This document shows positions 58,240-64,000 of a DNA stretch of 64,000 nt, piece by piece. The translations under genes were made by a program, and so were the position numbers. The notes below the pieces were generated by a model, which saw only the letters and a list, made by a program, of their open reading frames with translations, was not told the DNA's origin and ran no database searches. Location of the stretch: positions 15,142,501-15,206,500 of the forward strand of contig CM032133.1 of assembly GCA_018894105.1 (NCBI GenBank). The letters are read 5' to 3'. Source of the stretch: Jacaranda mimosifolia. Taxonomy: Eukaryota > Streptophyta > Magnoliopsida > Lamiales > Bignoniaceae. Within the stretch, counting starts at the first letter, position 1. Each line of letters starts with the position of its first letter.

Positions 58240-59165
58240 TGTATTTCTAGAAAGCTGACGTCTTGCAACACACCTTTGCCTTTGTCTCTCTTCTTGTTAT
58301 CTTGCGGTCCTTGGTTTGGTTCATCTTGGGAGCATGGTTCTTGGCATCCTTCAGAGTGTTGGCATAACACTCTCTAGTTGCTCTTAGGTCACCAACAACT
58401 TCGTCAATCCCATTTGACGTAGAGAACTTCAACTTCATATCGTATGTAGAAATTGCTACTTGGAATATGTCTAAAGTGGGTCTTCCCATTATTACATTAT
58501 ATGCTGATGGAGTCTTAACTACCAAGAACTTTACCATTTTCATGGATCTCTTTCGGTGAGTACCTAGGGAGAGAGGTAGTGATATTTCTCCTATGGATTC
58601 CATCATGTCTCCTCCGAAACACATCAAGAGGGTGTTGATTTTTACAACTGTGCATTATTGACTCCTAGTTGGAGGAATATATCATGAAATAAGATGTTCA
58701 TCGAACTTATACTATCTATGAGTATCTTTTTCACCCAGAAGTTGACGAGGAGTATAGAGACCACTCACATATCATTGTGGCCTTCTTGCTTGAGTTCCAT
58801 GCCTTCCTCTTTGAAGGTGATTAGAGGTGCCAGTAGACACACTTCGAATATTCTCAAGATGAGATCTACTACATGAGCTTGTGCTTGCTTTGCCTCCTCC
58901 TGAGATGACTGAGATGGATCCTACCTTGAGGAGATTATCAAATCACAGTGGTGTTGGTGCTCCACAGGATCTAGGCGGTTATCATGTCGCCTTTGGTGAT
59001 CTTCACTTGCTTTTGCATTCGGGCATTTCTTAAGGCTATATAATTTTTGTGCTACTTACTCCTTGAGGTATTCTCTCTGAATTAATTTTTCGATCTCATC
59101 CCTTAAGTGTTTGCAGTCACTAACAACGTGCCCACCATTGCGGCAAAAGTGGCACCATTTTGTCT
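58240..59165 (-). pseudogene. Tat-type gag end and protease, decayed
   Basis: Reading leftward: a zinc knuckle CHFCRNGGHVVSDCKHLRDE (about 59150-59090), then QREYLKE and a stop. Next is a protease N-terminal piece (LLVNFWVKKILIDSISSMNI, near 58740), where the D[ST]G site reads DSIS. Then comes an open stretch (58627-58247) with ISLPLSLGTHRKRSMKMVKF and VKTPSAYNVIMGRPTLDIF. These match the protease and linker of Tat-lineage Ty3 elements. Reverse transcriptase does not follow, so the rest of pol is deleted. The knuckle is intact but the active-site Gly is lost. Confidence 0.8.
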
Positions 59166-61339
59166 GACTTTAACCTTTTATGATCTTTCATTATTGTCTC
59201 ACTAAAAAAAATCTCGCAAATTCTAATGAAATTTTTTTATGGATCTGATGGAATCAATCTATTGTAAAATTCTAATGGAGTTGTTACAAAATTGCGACAA
59301 AATGGTTGTCTATTGGAAATCCACCTAAAATTTGTTGGAGAATTTTGTATTTTTTATAGGATTTTAGTGCAAATTTTTTCGAAGAGGTATCCTTCAGAAG
59401 TTTCTCTTGGAAATATTTTCAGATAGATATTTTTGAAGGATTTATCATCGAAAATTAGCAAAATAATTTTTCTATTTTAAAATTAAATTAACTACTTTTT
59501 AATAGAATTCCAACTGGTACTCCATCAAAATTCTATCAAAGGTTAAAATATTTAAATCCAATGCAAGCTTTCTTTTTTCTTTTTCTTCCTTTTCTTTATT
59601 TCTTCTCTTTCTCTCCGTCTCTCTCTATTCTCCACCTCTCTCTTTCTCTCCCACCATCGGCCAACCACAAATCACCGCACTACCATGCCACCTGCAATTG
59701 TGCACCACTAGCCGTCATTTGCTGGACACCCACCGCTAATTTACTGTGGCCACGTACATGCCCCACGCCATTTTACCGTGCTACTGGTTTTTTATTTAGA
59801 TTTGTTATTTATGATTTAAATTAACTGATTTTGGGGTATCCTATTTATGTACTTATTATTATTGAAATGATTGACATTTTAGGGTTTACAATTTTAATTT
59901 TGTATAAATTTGATATAGTTTAGACTTGTTATCTATAGTTTTTATTCATTAATTTCATGTGTTGCGTGTATGTATTTGTAATTATTTGTTTATTGAAATT
60001 TTATGATTGTAGGTTTTAAATTGGAATTTATTATATTTAAAACTAAATTATGTTTAGGGTTTAGTTTATAAATAAAATTATGTTAGATTTAAAATTATCT
60101 CTATACTAGTATTTTAGTTGAAATTATCTTATGGTTAACTTTAGGGTTCAATTTAGTTAGTGTTTATCAAATTTGTACTATATGTTCAATTTGTTTAATT
60201 TAATATTTGTTCAATTTATGCTTCAATTTGGATTTAATTATTAAATTTGTATACTTCAGGGTCAATTTAGGATAATTATTGAAATTGTATTAACTTGAAA
60301 TCTTATTAGTTATTAATTTTCACTTAAAAAATAATTTCTTGATTGGAAAGTAGGAACTAATATATATAAGAGGGAATCGTCCTTGCTACAACAACCTTTG
60401 TACAAGCAGACTCCACTTCCATTTTCTTTTTTTTTTCTTTTCTTTCTTTTGGCCTTTCCTTTCCTTCTTGTTTTCTTTCACGTGTCTACTCTTCTATCAG
60501 GTTTTTGCGATCCAGCCCCCCTTGCGCATATTCTACTCTTCTTCTTTTAGTTTTTCTTTGTTTTATTCCACTAAAACTCACAAGTAAGTTTTTCAGCCGA
60601 CACAACAGCTCAATGACGAGAAGTGTAGTCAGAAAGTAAAGCAACAGCGGCTGGGACGGCAAAATCAGTGGTTTCTGGGATGGGTCAAAGCTTGCAATTT
60701 CTTGGCATTCTCCGACACATGGTAGCAGAGTATTTGTTCTTGAGGGAGTGAGACCACTCTCAAGTTTTTGTGGGTTTGTCTTTTTCAATTGGTACTTTAG
60801 GATGACGGAGTTTTAGGGCATCAAAGAGGAGCAAATGGGCAGTATGAGAATGAGGATAATAAAGATGAGGATTTGGCATTGTTTCAGGAAATGTGCTAGT
60901 GCAAGAGGGAACAAAACAATTTTCTTCTTCTTCAGAACTCCAATGAGTTTGATGCTCCACTTGGTATGAATAGAGTTTTCATTGAAAATCCATGTTTGTT
61001 GTCTTTGGTAGTTGTGGTGTCACTTGATTGAGGTTTCGTGGTTCTTGATTAGTTTGTTAATTAATTGTCTGGTGAATATATCTGTATATTTTAATTTTCA
61101 TTATTGTTATATCAATATATATATATATAGATATTCATTTTGGTGATTATAGTGTTCAAATTTGAGTAACCATTTTTCTTTGTTTTCAATTTGTGACCCT
61201 ATTTGGTATCTATAATCATGCTTCTTCTTAATTTTTATGCAAATTCACTAGCATTATTGTTAATTAAATATGCCACTTGATCTTTGTGCTCTGGTTGAGG
61301 TACTCCAAATATTGGAAATTTATTTAATAGAGGTGTAAG
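59166..61339. other. Spacer; possible CACTA-like segment at its left
   Basis: From 59200 the text starts CACTAAAAAAAATCTCGC and has repeated ATTCTAATGG/CCATCAAAATTC motifs, reminiscent of CACTA subterminal repeats. No opposite end was found. The remainder holds CT-rich leaders (59575-59660, 60425-60480) and two minus-strand ORFs (60486-60788, 60760-60960) without known domains. Confidence 0.35.
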
Positions 61340-61344
61340 GTTGC

Positions 61345-61447
61345 TTTGCAAGCTGTTGAGATGCTGGAATGTTTATGTAATGCAGTTGAAACAATTATTC
61401 ATAGTGATGTAAAATCTTCGAATATTCTTTTTTTCAGATTTTTTGAA
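61345..61447 (+). pseudogene. Receptor-like kinase fragment
   Basis: One frame reads ALQAVEMLECLCNAVETI followed by IHSDVKSSNILFFRFFEP and a stop. This is the catalytic loop of plant receptor-like kinases (usual form HRDVKSSNILL), with the invariant Arg before Asp replaced by Ser. Only about 30 residues survive and no other kinase motif is near, so it is a relic or a captured exon. Confidence 0.6.
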
Positions 61448-61578
61448 CCATAGGTAACATGCGCTTAGTCAATTGCTTCCATCTTTGCAATCTACTTGTC
61501 ATTAATAGATACATCTGAATTTTGATAGATAACATTTTCTTTTTATGGCAGCTACTTGGCTCTAGAGCATTTTATGCA

Positions 61579-62245
61579 TGATAACTAAATGCATTAGCAC
61601 CTCTGGCCTTAGATCAACCACTCTAAGGTCGATCATGTTCAAGTCCCACTGAGATCAATGTATATTGGTCATCGCCCACCCTAAATGTTGAGTAATTGAC
61701 AAAGGTTTACTTGATCTCAACACGTCGAGGACCCATGATCGAGAGCTTGATGGAAGCATAAACATAAAGAGCTAACATCAATTATGTTGTGCCTCATTAA
61801 ATGTTGTCCCCTGGTCAGCTCTTTTGCATTAAATGCACCTAACTCACCTCCTTCCACCTTTTGCAGCCTTCAGAAGGCTGAATACTATTAAGGTGGCCTT
61901 CCATTCGTCCAAAAGACTTATCTTACCCTTATGAAAAGGATGGCATTTTACATTTAGCTAGGGTGAAACTATTATGTCGATCTCAGACTTGCATACTTAT
62001 AAATAACTATTTCCAACATTGGATCCAGATGTGCACTCTAAGCCTTCATTTGCTATTTATATTCTCTACCACTTTTCTTAAGCTCGATACTGACTTAAGC
62101 ATCAGAATGTCTCAATCGAGGGTCACATCAACGAGCTCGATATGTGCCTTGTGTTACAGGTTCAACCCCAATCTAATTGAACTCCTTCTTTCAACCCAAA
62201 CATTCTACCACTCCGAACACTCCTTCACCAAAATTTGAACTATCA
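61579..62245 (+). repeat. 5' LTR of a Tat-type Ty3/gypsy element
   Basis: 667 bp from TGATAACTAA to GAACTATCA. A TATA box (TATAAAT) is at 61998-62004. The U5 contains CTGACTTAAGCATCAGAATG, the Tat signature with CpG-type changes. A primer site follows directly. Confidence 0.75.
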
Positions 62246-62247
62246 TT

Positions 62248-62266
62248 TGACGTCATCTATGAGAAC
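62248..62266 (+). promoter_or_regulatory. Primer-binding site of the right-hand Tat-type element
   Basis: TGACGTCATCTATGAGAAC sits two bases after the LTR. Compared with the TGGCGCCGTCTGTGGGAAC form common in Tat elements, the differences are all G-to-A, C-to-T type, as expected from decay of methylated cytosines on both strands. Confidence 0.75.
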
Positions 62267-62980
62267 ACCAAAACTTGGAACTAAAAAATGGTTAATATGA
62301 AGTGCGCTTAATCTGAGAGCTAAATTAAGTGAGGCATGCTAGAGAAAAATCTATCTCCAAGCTTACCACTATATCATCAACAAGATATTTCAGGATTAAT
62401 CACCCAATCACAGTAGGTTGTTACAAATTAACTTCAACAAATCATTAAGTAGCAAATTGAGAAAGCCTTTCAAAAACAAAGGCTTCAACAACTAGTCATG
62501 GTGATAAAAACCACACATGAGCTCAGACCAGTTCTTGAAAGATCGCCAAGGAAAGAGAGAGAAAACTAAGACAACATAGCTCGCTAGTCTCCTATCATAC
62601 ACAATGATCAACATGATTGGCACTATCCAGTGAAAGAATAAGTTGTTGATTCAGTTGAAGAAGACCTTCGCCCTCATTGAACCCTAATGTACGAGATGGT
62701 CGATGTCCTAGGATGCACATTACTCACGTCGCATAACTTAAGTGAAATGAATTGGTGGGGTCTCTTAATAGGTTTTATAGCTCAACCGCGGATTGTTGGA
62801 TTTATCTCGAAGACAATCAAACATGTCTCTTGTCCAAACGACCTTGCCCACCATCGATGTTACGAGAGAGAATGCTTCTTATCTCAGCGACCTTGCCTAC
62901 TGTCGATGTTGGGAGAGAGAATTCCCTTTTAATTAAAAGATCCTCAATGAGAGAGTCTTGATTGATGCTAAAGTCTCAAC
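62267..62980. other. Leader of the right-hand Tat-type element
   Basis: It carries worn repeats such as ACCTTGCCCACCATCGATGT / ACCTTGCCTACTGTCGATGT (62835-62920). ORFs at 62687-62961 are readings of this region and show no domain. Confidence 0.4.
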
Positions 62981-64000
62981 TAGACTTCCTATATATAATG
63001 GCTCCACCAATCTACACAAACTTTGCTACAGCTCCACTGATCCCCATGACCATTTATTCTAGTTCGAAGATATAGTATAGCCCCATAGCCATAACAATGA
63101 TATATATGTGAAGATGCTCATTACCACATTCTAAGACATCTCACTTGATTGGTTAGTTAGCTTGTACTTCACTCCATCAAATCTTGCGATAATTTATGTG
63201 ATAAATTTCTATATCCATTTGCAAGCAAGAAGAAAAGCAAGCTCCATTATACACACCTTCACTCAGTAAAGCAAAATGAGGGTGAATCCTTGAGAGATGT
63301 TTTCATAAAGTTCAACAATGGGATTTTGAAGATTGATAATCCCAAGTTCTATTTCCTCATTGACATTTTTTTCCTTGGTTTACATCATAAAAAATATACC
63401 GTTGGACCCATTTATAAGTGGCTCAAACAATGAAAACACTTCTCAACCTCATGGACTAGTACATGGCATAAGAAGACATGAACATGTTGAAATATGGACA
63501 ATTGAACCTAGAGAAAAAGAAAACAAAAAGAAAAAGGATGCTAAGGAAGAAAGGTCGAACATGGATGGCCATCAATTTCTGATTAGATGTACGCTCTATA
63601 TAGGTTGTCAACATATCAATGAAGGAGATTCTTATGGCTATCCAATACCTGATAGGTCCGAGATGAAAACCTTGAAGAGATTTTACCTATTCCACAAGCA
63701 AAAAAGCTATGATAATAAAGACTACTTTCACCTAAATGGCGAAATTAAGTGGCTAATACAGTAAGGATTTCTAAAGTAGTTCATTGCTAATAAAATAAAT
63801 TCTAGAGAAGTAGAAGACCAAACTCAAAGGAGAGAAACGTCGAGAACTCCATCGCAGTAGGTCAACCCTCAATCTTACTTGAAAGAAGAGCATCAACTCT
63901 TGAGAAGTGTTATTGGTACAATTGCAGGTAAGCCAGTCAGGCAAGACTCAAGGTCTTTCAAAAAGAAAATTGAGTGTACTTTGTAGGGCTTCCAACCATC
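62980..64000 (+). pseudogene. Tat-type gag, decayed, runs off the right edge
   Basis: A gag domain can be followed across frames: STDPHDHLF near 63030, LDWLVSLYF near 63150, QARRKASSIIHTFTQ near 63225, and DNPKFYFLIDIFF-like text near 63340. An open stretch (63333-63764) then ends with KRFYLFHKQKSYDNKDYF and HLNGEIKWLIQ. This is the zinc-knuckle region of Tat gag with the Cys codons changed to Tyr by G-to-A type changes. More than six stops interrupt it. Protease and pol would lie to the right of the window. Confidence 0.75.

Noticed and set aside
60486..60960. Two overlapping minus-strand ORFs
   Set aside because: There is no known domain or in-phase splice join; one has a hydrophobic stretch but nothing else supports a gene.
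1..64000. CRISPR arrays, bacterial operons, tRNA or rRNA genes
   Set aside because: Regular direct repeats with unique spacers are absent, and no cloverleaf with A and B boxes at the right spacing was found outside the two SINE-like elements.

Overview
This is a nuclear genomic window from a flowering plant, very probably a eudicot. It is AT-rich, its genes are split by GT-AG introns, and it is dominated by LTR retrotransposon relics and small DNA transposons. I resolve three host genes, all on the minus strand. The first is a rhodanese-domain sulfurtransferase of the STR15/STR16 type (12750-17601, seven coding exons, 187 residues). The second is a three-exon gene of unknown function (26336-27138, 163 residues). 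The third is a La-related protein of the LARP1b/c type (46097-50345, six coding exons, 509 residues). All exon joins given keep the reading frame. No bacterial-style features, tRNA or rRNA genes, or CRISPR arrays were seen.

Layout. 1-4748: the right-hand part of a minus-strand Ty3/gypsy element (LTR, gag, protease, start of reverse transcriptase) that has cut into the gag of a plus-strand Ty1/copia element of SIRE/Maximus type (4749-11407, with an env-like ORF and a 3' LTR). 12700-17800: the rhodanese gene, whose 2.9-kb intron 2 holds a SINE, two hAT-like elements with perfect 8-bp target duplications, a short Helitron and a decayed relative of it. 18460-22560: a decayed AT-rich tandem array interrupted by a MULE-like element. 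23500-26060: a probable old non-coding retroelement stretch. 26336-27138: the small unknown gene. 28495-28945: a broken GRF-zinc-finger gene. 29521-39042: a complete retrotransposon with two LTRs of about 3.4 kb, a 5-bp target duplication, primer site, polypurine tract and a broken gag, but no pol. It fits the TR-GAG class. 39890-40733: a MuDR-type transposase pseudogene followed by one hAT end. 46097-50345: LARP1. 51577-51801: a short retroposon with 14-bp target duplications. 52440-59560: an LTR-like promoter, a Tourist-like MITE, a lone Tat-type LTR, a 93-bp tandem repeat and a Tat gag-protease relic. 61579-64000: the 5' LTR, primer site and decayed gag of another Tat-type element, running off the right edge.

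The host genes show no functional link to one another. The mobile elements form a layered record: old decayed Ty3 and copia copies, later nested insertions, and small DNA elements packed in an intron. The most unusual items are the gag-only element with giant LTRs, the intron cluster with readable target duplications, and a possible second start codon in the rhodanese gene that would give a short form without its presumed plastid leader. Everything here was read by eye, without alignments or database searches.
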